This document shows positions 54,220 to 62,835 of a DNA stretch of 64,000 nucleotides, in pieces. Location: positions 353,401 to 417,400 of the forward strand of contig DATKXK010000010.1 in the NCBI GenBank assembly GCA_035529075.1, given 5' to 3'. Both the position numbers and the translations under genes were made by a program. The stretch comes from Acidobacteriota bacterium. GTDB lineage: Bacteria; Zixibacteria; MSB-5A5; GN15; FEB-12. How positions within the stretch are numbered: the stretch's first letter is position 1; the number at the start of each line of letters is the position of its first letter. The notes beneath the pieces are model-generated. The model was not told the origin of the DNA and made no database searches. It saw only the letters and a program-made list of their open reading frames with translations.

Positions 54220-55698
54220 ATGAACAGAATTCTCCTTACCTGTTTGGCGGTGTTCCTGCTGGCGTCGGCCGTCGCGGCTGAGACTGACCGCAGTGTGGAG
54301 GCGGCCCGGTCCGTACAGGCATATCGGCCGGTCGGCGACCGGCGGGTCTGGAGTTTCTTCTCTCGTGACTCGACCTTCGGACGGCTCGTGTCGACCGTTT
54401 CCCGCACGGCCTCGCAGGACGGCCGTCCCGGGCTGGTCCTCACCGAGGAACTAACCATCGACTATACGATGATCGGCGGCGAGCAGGTTATCCGGCAAAG
54501 TCGTGAACACTACGTGGACCTGACCGGTGGCTACCTGGGTGACCGCATGACGTTGATCACGGGCGAACAGTCCGAGGATTTCCGGCTTTCGCGGCAGGGC
54601 GGCCGGGTGAACGGGTATTTCACACGCGCCGGTCGGGAGGTCCCGCAGTCGCTGGAGGTGGACACGGGCATGTCGGGTTGGGACAACAACTACGTCGATC
54701 AACTCGAGCTCATACTCGCCATGCGTGACCTGCGCGTGGGCCAGCGGATATCTGATTCAGTCTTTCAGCCTCAGGCTCTTGTGAAGACACGGCTGACGGG
54801 AACCGTCGACCGCTTCTTCTACCAGGAGATATACCGGAATCGGTTTGACTCGGTTTTTCTGATCCGGCTCAGCGAACCGGTCAGGGCCGAGCTTTCCTTC
54901 ACCGCCGACCGGAGGCTGGTCAAGGTGAACCTGCTCGATCAGGACATTAGAATCTACCAGGATGAGGCGCCCCGAACCAGCGTGCCCGAACGGGAGGCCG
55001 TACCATCGCCTCGTTTTACAGTCCTGGGGCTTGTGGTCATGCTGCCGCATTACGTAACCTATTTGCTGATCTCGCTGGTCTCCCTGTTATTCTTTGCGCG
55101 GCGGGACCTGCGACGGGGAGAGCCGTACCTGGGCTACTCGGTGGGTGCTCTGCTGTTCCTGGCTGCTCTGGTCACGCAGATACCGCTGCAGAAGATGATG
55201 ATCGCAGGTTGGTTTGTCCCGTCGGTCTCCTCGGGCGGCTCGCTTTATCTGCGCGGTATTCCGCCGTCCCTGGCAGCCGGGTTGATTCAGGAGTTGCTCA
55301 AGCTTGCTGCCGTCTGGCTCGTCATAAGCTGGCGTAAACCGACGTCCGGGCGCTGCGCCGTGATCGGTGCTTTCTGCGGCGCGGGATTCGGCGTGGCAAA
55401 CGTGTGGTATCACGTCGGGTGGCACCTTGCCCCTCTTTTCACCTTCGCGCTTCTGGAACGAAGCTTCCTCGTTTTGTACCATGTGGCGTCGGGAGCCCTG
55501 CTCGGGAATGCCGTGGGAGGTGACCGTGGTCGTCTGCCGGCAACGCTGACCATCCTCGTCCTGGTAAACTCAGTCCTGCGCTACCTGCCGGTCTTCGTCC
55601 AGGAAGGAACGGTGTCGGGCGCGGGCATGACCTTCGTCTTCGCCTTTCTCTCGGTCGGTTTTCTCCTGTTCGCGGTGATTCGGCTCGGGCGCCAGTGA
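54220..55698 (+). CDS. PrsW/YhfC-like intramembrane protease with exported N-terminal domain
   Basis: The 492-residue protein has a signal peptide (TCLAVFLLASAVAA), then about 250 residues of periplasmic beta-rich sequence, then eight or so membrane helices. The membrane part resembles PrsW/YhfC glutamic-type intramembrane proteases: GLIQELLKLAAVW (EE-x2-K-like, here QELLK), GAFCGAGFGVAN and LERSFLVLYHVASGALLG carry the conserved polar residues. One of the paired glutamates is Gln, so activity is uncertain. Possible role: cleavage of membrane anchors such as anti-sigma factors. Confidence 0.65.
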   Translation: MNRILLTCLAVFLLASAVAAETDRSVEAARSVQAYRPVGDRRVWSFFSRDSTFGRLVSTVSRTASQDGRPGLVLTEELTIDYTMIGGEQVIRQSREHYVDLTGGYLGDRMTLITGEQSEDFRLSRQGGRVNGYFTRAGREVPQSLEVDTGMSGWDNNYVDQLELILAMRDLRVGQRISDSVFQPQALVKTRLTGTVDRFFYQEIYRNRFDSVFLIRLSEPVRAELSFTADRRLVKVNLLDQDIRIYQDEAPRTSVPEREAVPSPRFTVLGLVVMLPHYVTYLLISLVSLLFFARRDLRRGEPYLGYSVGALLFLAALVTQIPLQKMMIAGWFVPSVSSGGSLYLRGIPPSLAAGLIQELLKLAAVWLVISWRKPTSGRCAVIGAFCGAGFGVANVWYHVGWHLAPLFTFALLERSFLVLYHVASGALLGNAVGGDRGRLPATLTILVLVNSVLRYLPVFVQEGTVSGAGMTFVFAFLSVGFLLFAVIRLGRQ

Positions 55699-55731
55699 CC
55701 GGCCACGCATAGTGTGCCGGGCCGATTGAGG

Positions 55732-55760
55732 TTGACTTTGGTTTGCGGACGCGGTATGTT
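55732..55760 (+). promoter_or_regulatory. promoter of the ROK kinase gene
   Basis: TTGACT (55732-55737), 17 bp, TATGTT (55755-55760), about 70 bp before the start codon. Confidence 0.55.
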
Positions 55761-55830
55761 CGATTTTTGAGTCGCGAGTGCGGTCCTGTATCAATTTGTC
55801 CGGAGATAACTTTAGCAATTCATTCCTGAG

Positions 55831-56814
55831 ATGCCACAGCCTATGGGTGACAATCGAGTATTTGCCGGCATTGACATCGGGGGCACCAGCATCAAGTACG
55901 GTCTGGTCGACAGCCAGGGGAAGGTCCTGTTCAAGGAGCACCGTCCGACCATGGTCGAAAAGGGGGCCGAACCGCTCATGCACCTCGTCACCAACATTGC
56001 CGAGAGCCTGCTGTACCATGCGGCCGAGGAAGACTACCAGGTCAGTTGCCTGGGTGTCGGCACGCCCGGCGCCGTAGAGCCCAAATCAGGCCGAGTGGTT
56101 GGTTTTGCACCCAACATTGACGGCTGGGAAGGAATGAAGATCGGGCAGATCCTCACTGAACGCCTTAACCTGCCGGTTCTCGTTGACAATGATGTAAACG
56201 CCATGGCTGTGGCGGAGTCGCGTTTCGGGGCGGCGGTCGGTTATCAATCGGTTGTCTGTGTGGCTCTCGGCACGGGAGTCGGCGGGGCTATTATTCTGGA
56301 CGGCAAGCTCTGGCGCGGTTCGAATCATTCGGCCGGCGAGATCGGGCATTTGTCCATAAATGCCGACGGTCCTGCCTGCCACTGCGGCAATCGCGGCTGC
56401 GTGGAGGCCTATTGCTCGTCATCGGCGATAATGGATCGCGCTAAAGGGAAACTGGAACGTGAGTTAACACCGGCATTTAAAGAAGTCCTCAACGGCTCGC
56501 TGGACAACCTTAACATAAAGAAGATATTCACCGCCGCCAACAGGGGCGACGAGGTAGCCAGGGCCGTGATAGACGAAACCGCGAAGTACCTGGCGGTCGG
56601 ATTGGCCGGTACCGTGAACCTTCTCAATCCCGAAATCGTAGTAATAGGAGGCGGAATCGCCGACGGTCGGGGCGGGTTCGTGGAGTCGGTCTCCGCGGAG
56701 GTGCGAAAACGTGCCTGCGGCCCGGCCACCGAACACCTGAGGATCACGACGGCCACGCTCGGCAACAACGCGGGTTTCATCGGAGCGAGCATCCTCGGCG
56801 AGGTGGTTCGCTGA
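55831..56814 (+). CDS. ROK-family sugar kinase (glucokinase-like)
   Basis: The 327-residue protein has the phosphate-binding loop GIDIGGTSIKYGLVD, the catalytic aspartate in VDNDVNAMAVAE, the GTGVGGAIILDGKL adenosine region and the ROK zinc motif CHCGNRGCVEAYCS with HLSINADGP. All key residues are present. It most likely phosphorylates glucose in glycolysis, as ROK glucokinases of many bacteria do; other hexoses are possible. There is no N-terminal DNA-binding domain, so it is a kinase and not a repressor. The start may instead be ATG 55843. Confidence 0.9.
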   Translation: MPQPMGDNRVFAGIDIGGTSIKYGLVDSQGKVLFKEHRPTMVEKGAEPLMHLVTNIAESLLYHAAEEDYQVSCLGVGTPGAVEPKSGRVVGFAPNIDGWEGMKIGQILTERLNLPVLVDNDVNAMAVAESRFGAAVGYQSVVCVALGTGVGGAIILDGKLWRGSNHSAGEIGHLSINADGPACHCGNRGCVEAYCSSSAIMDRAKGKLERELTPAFKEVLNGSLDNLNIKKIFTAANRGDEVARAVIDETAKYLAVGLAGTVNLLNPEIVVIGGGIADGRGGFVESVSAEVRKRACGPATEHLRITTATLGNNAGFIGASILGEVVR

Positions 56815-56832
56815 CGCTGAAAAGGAAGATCT

Positions 56833-57207
56833 ATGAGCGCCAGAACTGAACATGTCCCGGTTGTATTCAACATTGTGAAATGGTACGGCTACGTGTTTGC
56901 CTCATCTTACCTGCTGTACGGTGCGGTCAAGATCGTGCTGGCGGTTCTCGACCGCAAATACGACAGCATGGCACAACCGTTCATTTTTCTGTTGTTCGGC
57001 CTGATCCTCATTTCCGTGACGCTGGCCTTCAGGGAGACCAAAAAATGGGGCTGGTACGGGCTGGTTGCGCTTAACGTCATCGTCATTATCGGTGCACTGT
57101 TCGGCTTGAGTCACGCCGAAAACTACATCCTGATAATTCTCTCTCTGGGCGCTCTGGGAGCGCTGTTTGCCCCGGCCACCAAACGCTGCTTCTTTGACCG
57201 CCGCTAA
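56833..57207 (+). CDS. small integral membrane protein
   Basis: The 124-residue protein has about four hydrophobic helices (VKWYGYVFASSYLLYGAVKI, PFIFLLFGLILISVTLAF, LVALNVIVIIGALFGL and YILIILSLGALGALFAP) with short charged loops. It starts 19 nt after the ROK kinase stop behind GGAAGATC and is probably co-transcribed. No family recognised. Confidence 0.7.
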   Translation: MSARTEHVPVVFNIVKWYGYVFASSYLLYGAVKIVLAVLDRKYDSMAQPFIFLLFGLILISVTLAFRETKKWGWYGLVALNVIVIIGALFGLSHAENYILIILSLGALGALFAPATKRCFFDRR

Positions 57208-57215
57208 ACATTCTG

Positions 57216-57243
57216 TTGACATCGACCGAAAAGGTAGTAAATT
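57216..57243 (+). promoter_or_regulatory. promoter of tRNA-Phe
   Basis: TTGACA (57216-57221), 16 bp, TAAATT (57238-57243), with the tRNA starting 24 nt further. Confidence 0.65.
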
Positions 57244-57266
57244 GACTGGCCTTCAGCGAAGGTACG

Positions 57267-57339
<73 letters not shown>

Positions 57340-57636
57340 CTTTTATTTGCCCGTCCCTGCGAATCCGAAACCGATTAACTGATCGTTGACGGCGTCTGTC
57401 GCACGCTCCCTGGCCGCCGGTGCATCCATGATTTACCGGGTCGGTGGCAGGAATCGGTAAGCGGTTTCGAAACCCGGTAAATGCTATATTGGCGGGTGAT
57501 TTGTCCACGTTTGCGCACGAGGGGGATTTCGGTTGTTTTTGTCCCCGTTTTTCCTATATTCCCACTGCCAAAGCTGAAAACGTCATGTTCCGGTATCCGT
57601 TGGCGGCGCTGGAGTTGTTGGAGAAAGGACTACGTT

Positions 57637-58845
57637 ATGCGTGTCGGTACGAATAAACATGTAGATCCCAGTAAATGGCCGATTGCCTCGCACGTTGTTG
57701 ATCTGGAGACGTCGATCATTCGAGAGATCCTGAAGATCTCGTCTCAGCCGGGTGTTATTTCATTCGCGGGCGGTCTGCCGGCGCCGGAGATGTTCCCGCT
57801 TCAAGACCTGGCGCGGATTGCCTGTGAAGTTCTCGAAAAGTACGGTGCTGCCGCCGTGCAGTACAGCCTCTCGTCCGGCATTCTTCCCTTGCGCGAGTTG
57901 ATCGCCAAGCGAGCCAACGACCACGGTATTCCCACCGATGTCAGTAATCTGCTTGTAACGGCCGGCGCTCAGCAGGCGATCGAGCTGGTGGCTCGCGCCT
58001 TTGTCGAACCGGGGGACTACATACTGACGGAGAACCCGACCTACGTCGGCGCCATGCAGGCGTTCAATTATTACCGCGCCCGTTATGCGACCGTCGAGAT
58101 GGACAGTGACGGTATTATTACCGATCAGGTAGCGAAGGTATTGAAGAAGTACCCCATCAAGCTCATCTATACCGTCTCCAATTTCCAGAATCCCACCGGG
58201 ATTACGATGTCGCATGCGCGCCGCACCGAACTGGTCGCGCTGGCCGCGGAACACGGAATCCCGATTGTGGATGACAACCCGTACGGAGACATCCGTTTTA
58301 CCGGCCAACCCGTGCCCACGCTCAAGGCCATGGGTGGCGATGACGTGATCTCGCTGCAAACGTTCTCCAAAGTGATAGCCCCGGGACTTCGTGTCGGCTG
58401 GATGAACGGCCACAAGAGCATCATCGCGCAGTTCGAGAAGGTCAAGCAGTGCGCCGACCTGCATACGGGCACGCTGGTTCAGTACATCGTCTATGAATTC
58501 GTCAACCAGGGGTTGCTGGAGCCGCACATCGAGAAGATCAAGGCAGACTACCGGGCCAAGGGGGAGTTGATGCTCAAGACGATGGAGGAGACGTTTCCCT
58601 CCTCCATTACGTGGACCCGTCCGGAAGGTGGCCTGTTCCTGTGGGTCGAGCTGCCGCGGGGCATGTCGGCCAAGGACCTGCTGCCCAAAGCGGTCGAGAT
58701 GAAAGTGGCGTACGTCTATGGCGAGCCGATGTTCCCGAACGGCGGCGGCGAGAATACCCTGCGACTGAACTTCTCGAACGCCGGCAGGGAGGATATCGTG
58801 GAAGGCATCAAACGCCTGGCCAAACTGTTCTCCGAGCACGCGTGA
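57637..58845 (+). CDS. PLP-dependent aminotransferase, class I/II (2-aminoadipate-type)
   Basis: The 402-residue protein is a fold-type I aminotransferase with the cofactor lysine in LQTFSKVIAPGLRVGWM, the aspartate region PIVDDNPYGDIRF and NFQNPTGITM. The opening SIIREILKISSQPGVISFAGGLPAPEMFP is typical of LysN/ARO8/MocR-like transaminases acting on 2-aminoadipate, aromatic or branched-chain amino acids. ATG 57637, with GAGAAAGGA upstream, is chosen over the earlier frame opening (57481). A strong terminator follows. It lies next to the dapF-like and trp genes, so a part in amino-acid synthesis is plausible. Confidence 0.88.
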   Translation: MRVGTNKHVDPSKWPIASHVVDLETSIIREILKISSQPGVISFAGGLPAPEMFPLQDLARIACEVLEKYGAAAVQYSLSSGILPLRELIAKRANDHGIPTDVSNLLVTAGAQQAIELVARAFVEPGDYILTENPTYVGAMQAFNYYRARYATVEMDSDGIITDQVAKVLKKYPIKLIYTVSNFQNPTGITMSHARRTELVALAAEHGIPIVDDNPYGDIRFTGQPVPTLKAMGGDDVISLQTFSKVIAPGLRVGWMNGHKSIIAQFEKVKQCADLHTGTLVQYIVYEFVNQGLLEPHIEKIKADYRAKGELMLKTMEETFPSSITWTRPEGGLFLWVELPRGMSAKDLLPKAVEMKVAYVYGEPMFPNGGGENTLRLNFSNAGREDIVEGIKRLAKLFSEHA

Positions 58846-58892
58846 CGGTGCGTCTCTGCGTGAGCGCCGAAACGCTGCTTCAGGATGAATAA

Positions 58893-58914
58893 ACCCGCCG
58901 ACCGGCGGGTTTTC
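58893..58914 (+). terminator. Rho-independent terminator of the aminotransferase gene
   Basis: Perfect 7-bp stem ACCCGCC / GGCGGGT (58893-58910) around GACC, followed by TTTTCT. Confidence 0.85.
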
Positions 58915-58951
58915 TATTGCACGCCGAAAGCCCGACGGTTATCGTCGGCCT

Positions 58952-59794
58952 ATGGAAATCAGATTCAGAAAGTACCATGCGCTGGGCAATGACTTTCTCG
59001 TCGTCGAGAAACGGCACACGCGGCTGCCTCGCCGAGGATTTCCTCGACTGGCGCGGCTGATGTGCCATCGCCGGACCGGCGTCGGTGCCGACGGCCTCAT
59101 CTACCTGTCGGCCGACAGAGCCACGGATGGCGCCATTGACATATACAATGCCGACGGCGGCTGGGCACAGAAATCAGGCAACGGGCTGCGTATCGCGGCG
59201 GTTCATCGGAGACTGACGTACCGAAAGCAGCGGGTTTTCTCGTTTCGGACGGGCAGCGGAATCGATCGAGTGACGCTCGGTCGGCGCATTCCCGGCGGGT
59301 ACGTCGCCACCGCGCAGCTTGGGAAGCCGGATTTTCTGACCGCTCGGGTGCCCGTCAGGACGCGGCGCAAGTACCTGATCAACAGTCCGCTGAAAGTCGG
59401 TCCGCTGAGTCTGCCGGTGACCTGCCTGTCGGTGGGCAACCCGCACACTGTCCTGCTTGTGGACAATCTCGATTTTGACTGGAAGCAACTCGGGGGAGAC
59501 ATCGAGAACGCCCCGCCATTCCCCGAGGGAACGAACGTCGAGTTCGTCAAGGTCCTCAGCCGGCGCCGGCTCCGGGTAGGCGAATGGGAACGCGGTGCCG
59601 GAGCCACGTGTTCTTCGGGAACAGGCGCCGCCGCGGCGGCGTGCGCAATGGTGATGCTCGGTCTGGTCGATCGACGATGCCGCGTCGAATTCGAGGCGGG
59701 AGTGCTCGCCGTCGACTGGAGTGCCGATACCAATATCATTGAGCTGACCGGGCCGGCGCGGTTCGTTATGGAAGGTTCTTTCGCGTTTCAATGA
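58952..59794 (+). CDS. dapF: diaminopimelate epimerase homologue lacking both catalytic cysteines
   Basis: The 280-residue protein follows DapF from end to end: KYHALGNDFLVVE, RTGVGADGLIYL, SVGNPHTVLLVDNL and GTNVEFVKVLSRRRLRV. DapF converts LL- to meso-diaminopimelate for lysine and peptidoglycan using two cysteines. Here the first (NADGxxAxxCGNG) is Ser75 in AQKSGNG and the second (ERGxGxTxxCGTG) is Ser222 in CSSGTG, with a cysteine two residues earlier (C220). The backbone loops GNG and GTG are preserved. It may be a different epimerase or isomerase, or inactive as a DAP epimerase. Its stop overlaps the trpE start (ATGA), so it heads the trp operon. Confidence 0.75.
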   Translation: MEIRFRKYHALGNDFLVVEKRHTRLPRRGFPRLARLMCHRRTGVGADGLIYLSADRATDGAIDIYNADGGWAQKSGNGLRIAAVHRRLTYRKQRVFSFRTGSGIDRVTLGRRIPGGYVATAQLGKPDFLTARVPVRTRRKYLINSPLKVGPLSLPVTCLSVGNPHTVLLVDNLDFDWKQLGGDIENAPPFPEGTNVEFVKVLSRRRLRVGEWERGAGATCSSGTGAAAAACAMVMLGLVDRRCRVEFEAGVLAVDWSADTNIIELTGPARFVMEGSFAFQ

Positions 59795-61257
59795 TTTCAC
59801 TCTCAGAGGTACGCAAGCTCAACCGTCGGGCCAATGTTATTCCCGTTGTCGCCAGGGTACCATCCGACCTCGAGACACCGGTATCCGCCTTCATGAAGCT
59901 GGCCGCCAGCCGGCACACGTCGTTCCTGCTCGAGTCGGTTGAAGGCGGGGAGAAGCTCGCGCGGTACTCGGTTCTCGGCTACGATCCGTTCCTGGTCATC
60001 GAAGGGGCCGGCTCGCAGGTTCTGGTGCGCCGGGGCCGACAGCTGCGGAAGTTTGACGCCCGGCCTCACGACTTTCTTCGGGAACTGTTCGCCGTGTACC
60101 GCCCGGTGCGGCTGCCCGGGCTGCCGAGGTTTACCGGCGGCGCCGTGGGCTACTTTTCCTATGACTGCGTCCGCTGGATGGAGAAGATTCCCGACGACAA
60201 CGCCGACGACATCGGGCTGCCGGAGATGATGTTCGGGCTCTACAGCCGTATCATCGTGTTCGACCACCTCAGGCAGGAAATCGTCATCATTGCCAACATC
60301 ATGCACGACCGGGGGGAGCCGGGGCTGGTATCGAAGTACCGCGAGGCCCGAAAGAGCGTTGAGGGTATCGTGGCCCGCCTGGGCAGGCCGTTGCGAAGGT
60401 CGGTCGGTCGAGAGCGCGTGCCGCGTCCACGCATCACCGCCGGCTGCAGCCCCGGGGAGTTCGAGCGGATGGTCCGTAAAGGCAAGCGTTACATAAAGGA
60501 AGGCGACATCTTTCAAGTCGTACTTTCACAGCGCTGGCGCTTGGACGTCACGCAGTCAGGTCTTCAAGTGTATCGCCGGCTGCGGCGTATAAACCCCTCA
60601 CCGTATATGTATTTCCTGAAATTCGGCGAGAATGCGATCATCGGTTCGTCGCCGGAGATGATGGTGCGGGTCGAGGACGGCGTGATCGAAACTCGCCCCA
60701 TCGCGGGGACTCGGCCTCGTGGCAGAGACGAGCGCGAGGATGAAAGGCGCATTGCAGATTTACTGTCGGATAGCAAGGAGCTGGCGGAACATACCATGCT
60801 GCTGGACCTGGGCAGGAACGATATCGGCAGGGTCAGCCAGGCCGGGTCGGTGGCGGTTCGGGAGCAGATGGCGATAGAGAAGTACTCGCACGTTATTCAT
60901 ATGGTCAGTTCCGTTACGGGGCGACTCAAAGCGCGGCTGTCGCCGCTGGAGGGTCACTTTGCCTGTTTCCCCGCGGGAACGGTCTCGGGAGCGCCCAAAA
61001 TCCGAGCCATGGAGATAATCGACGAGCTGGAGAACCGGCGACGGGGCGTCTACGCAGGGTCCGTCGCCTACCTGGATTTCTGGGGGAACCTGGATTCCTG
61101 CATTGCCATTCGAACGGTGGTCAAGCGCGACGACGCCTTTTTCGTTCAGGCGGGCGCCGGTATCGTGGCCGATTCCCGTCCCCGTCGGGAATATCACGAG
61201 ACCGTGGCCAAGGCTTCGGCAATGATTGAAGCAGTCACGGGGGAGAAGGCGCCGTGA
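59791..61257 (+). CDS. trpE: anthranilate synthase component I
   Basis: The 488-residue protein is a chorismate-utilising enzyme: N-terminal region with the tryptophan feedback motif LLESVEGGEKLARYSVLG, and C-terminal chorismate domain with GDIFQVVLSQRW, PSPYMYFLKFGENAIIGSSPE, TRPIAGTRPRG and AGAGIVADSRP. With TrpG it makes anthranilate from chorismate and glutamine, the first step of tryptophan synthesis. The LLES element suggests feedback inhibition by tryptophan. It overlaps dapF by 4 nt and trpG by 4 nt (GTGA). Confidence 0.95.
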   Translation: MISLSEVRKLNRRANVIPVVARVPSDLETPVSAFMKLAASRHTSFLLESVEGGEKLARYSVLGYDPFLVIEGAGSQVLVRRGRQLRKFDARPHDFLRELFAVYRPVRLPGLPRFTGGAVGYFSYDCVRWMEKIPDDNADDIGLPEMMFGLYSRIIVFDHLRQEIVIIANIMHDRGEPGLVSKYREARKSVEGIVARLGRPLRRSVGRERVPRPRITAGCSPGEFERMVRKGKRYIKEGDIFQVVLSQRWRLDVTQSGLQVYRRLRRINPSPYMYFLKFGENAIIGSSPEMMVRVEDGVIETRPIAGTRPRGRDEREDERRIADLLSDSKELAEHTMLLDLGRNDIGRVSQAGSVAVREQMAIEKYSHVIHMVSSVTGRLKARLSPLEGHFACFPAGTVSGAPKIRAMEIIDELENRRRGVYAGSVAYLDFWGNLDSCIAIRTVVKRDDAFFVQAGAGIVADSRPRREYHETVAKASAMIEAVTGEKAP

Positions 61258-61820
61258 TACTGATGCTCGACAACTACGACTCCTTTACGTACAACATCGT
61301 ACAGTATTTTGCGATGCTGGGTGCCGAGCCGGTGGTGTATCGCAACGATGAAATCAGCGCCTCCGACGCCCTCGCGATGCAGCCCCGGGCAATCCTGCTT
61401 TCGCCGGGACCCGGGCGGCCGGAGAATGCAGGTGTCATGAACGAACTGGTCAAGCTGGCCACCTCGAAAGTGCCGATCCTCGGGATCTGTCTGGGCCATC
61501 AGGCCCTGGCCCAGGTCTTCGGCGGCCGGATCACCTATGCGCCCGCGCCCGTGCACGGCAAGACGTCCGAGATTCATCATGACGGCTCCACGCTGTTCGC
61601 CGGATTAGACTGTCCCTTTCAGGCCACGAGGTACCATTCGCTGACGGTGGACGCGTCCAGCCTGCCGTCCGGTTTCAGGACGACCGCCTGGACGGACGAC
61701 GGTGTCATCATGGGACTCGAGCATCAATCACTGAGGTTGTACGGCGTGCAGTTCCATCCCGAGTCGATCATGACGCCGTGCGGGAAGGAGATCTTTCGGA
61801 ATTTCCTGGAGACGCTCTGA
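61254..61820 (+). CDS. trpG: anthranilate synthase component II (glutamine amidotransferase)
   Basis: The 188-residue class I amidotransferase starts at GTG 61254 inside the trpE stop. It has the nucleophile C79 in LGICLGHQAL and His168/Glu170 in YGVQFHPES. It supplies ammonia from glutamine to TrpE. As in many bacteria, it may also serve PabB in folate synthesis. It is a separate protein here, not fused to TrpE or TrpD. Confidence 0.95.
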   Translation: MILMLDNYDSFTYNIVQYFAMLGAEPVVYRNDEISASDALAMQPRAILLSPGPGRPENAGVMNELVKLATSKVPILGICLGHQALAQVFGGRITYAPAPVHGKTSEIHHDGSTLFAGLDCPFQATRYHSLTVDASSLPSGFRTTAWTDDGVIMGLEHQSLRLYGVQFHPESIMTPCGKEIFRNFLETL

Positions 61821-61821
61821 T

Positions 61822-62832
61822 ATGATCCAAGAACTGCTGAAGAAAGTGCTGGCCAAGGGCGATCTGACACGGTCCGAGGCGCAGACAGCCATGAACCTGA
61901 TCATGGACGGCAAGGCCACGTCGGCCCAGATTGCCGGTCTGCTGATCGGGCTGATGCAGAAAGGGGAGGCGACCGACGAGGTGGCCGGGTTTGTTGACGC
62001 CATGCGGGAGCACGCCGTAAAGATTGACATCGATGACCCGCACGCGGTTGACGGGTGCGGCACCGGCGGTGATGATTCGCAGACGTTTAACATTTCGACG
62101 GCCGCGGCGATCGTAACCTCGGCGGCGGGCGTCACGGTGGCCAAGCACGGCAACCGCTCGGTCAGTTCTCGCTGCGGCTCGGCGGACCTGCTGGAGGCAA
62201 CCGGGGGCAACATCGATCCGGGCCCGGACAGGGTCGCGAAGGCGATCAATGAAGTCGGGTTCGGGTTTCTCTTTGCGCCGCGTTTTCACCCGGCCATGAA
62301 ACACGCTGCGGCGACGCGCAGGGAACTCGGCATACGCACCGTGTTCAACGTTCTGGGACCGATGACCAACCCGGCCGGCGTCAAGAGACAGGTGATCGGG
62401 GTGTACGATCGTACGGTTATGCGCCTCATGATTGAGGTGATGAAAACCACGGGTTCGGAGCACGTTATCATGGCGCACTCGCGGGAGGGACACGACGAGT
62501 TCTCCATGTCCAGCCCCACCGACTACCTGGAGCTCAAGGACGGCCGCATAGCTGAGCACTCTGTGCAGCCGGAGGACCTCGGTCTCAAATCATACGCGCC
62601 GGGCTCAGTGGCGGGTGGTGGAAGCCAGACCAATCTCGAGATTCTCACGCGCGTGCTGAAGGGCGACGCGGGGCCGTACCGTGACGCGGTTCTGATTAAC
62701 GCAGGCGCGATGATATACGTTGGCGGCGCAGCAGAGTCGATCCGGGATGGTCTTGCCGCCGCCGCCGGAGCCGTTGACACCGGTCGAGCCAGGGAAGTGC
62801 TTGAGCACTGGATTACTCACTCCAATAGTTAG
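61822..62832 (+). CDS. trpD: anthranilate phosphoribosyltransferase
   Basis: The 336-residue protein shows the PRPP-binding signatures DGCGTGGDDSQTFNIST and AKHGNRSVSSRCGSADLLEA. It joins anthranilate to PRPP, the second step of the tryptophan pathway. It starts 1 nt after the trpG stop. The later trp genes (trpC, F, B, A) are not in the window; an MFS transporter follows instead. Confidence 0.95.
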   Translation: MIQELLKKVLAKGDLTRSEAQTAMNLIMDGKATSAQIAGLLIGLMQKGEATDEVAGFVDAMREHAVKIDIDDPHAVDGCGTGGDDSQTFNISTAAAIVTSAAGVTVAKHGNRSVSSRCGSADLLEATGGNIDPGPDRVAKAINEVGFGFLFAPRFHPAMKHAAATRRELGIRTVFNVLGPMTNPAGVKRQVIGVYDRTVMRLMIEVMKTTGSEHVIMAHSREGHDEFSMSSPTDYLELKDGRIAEHSVQPEDLGLKSYAPGSVAGGGSQTNLEILTRVLKGDAGPYRDAVLINAGAMIYVGGAAESIRDGLAAAAGAVDTGRAREVLEHWITHSNS

Positions 62833-62835
62833 CGC

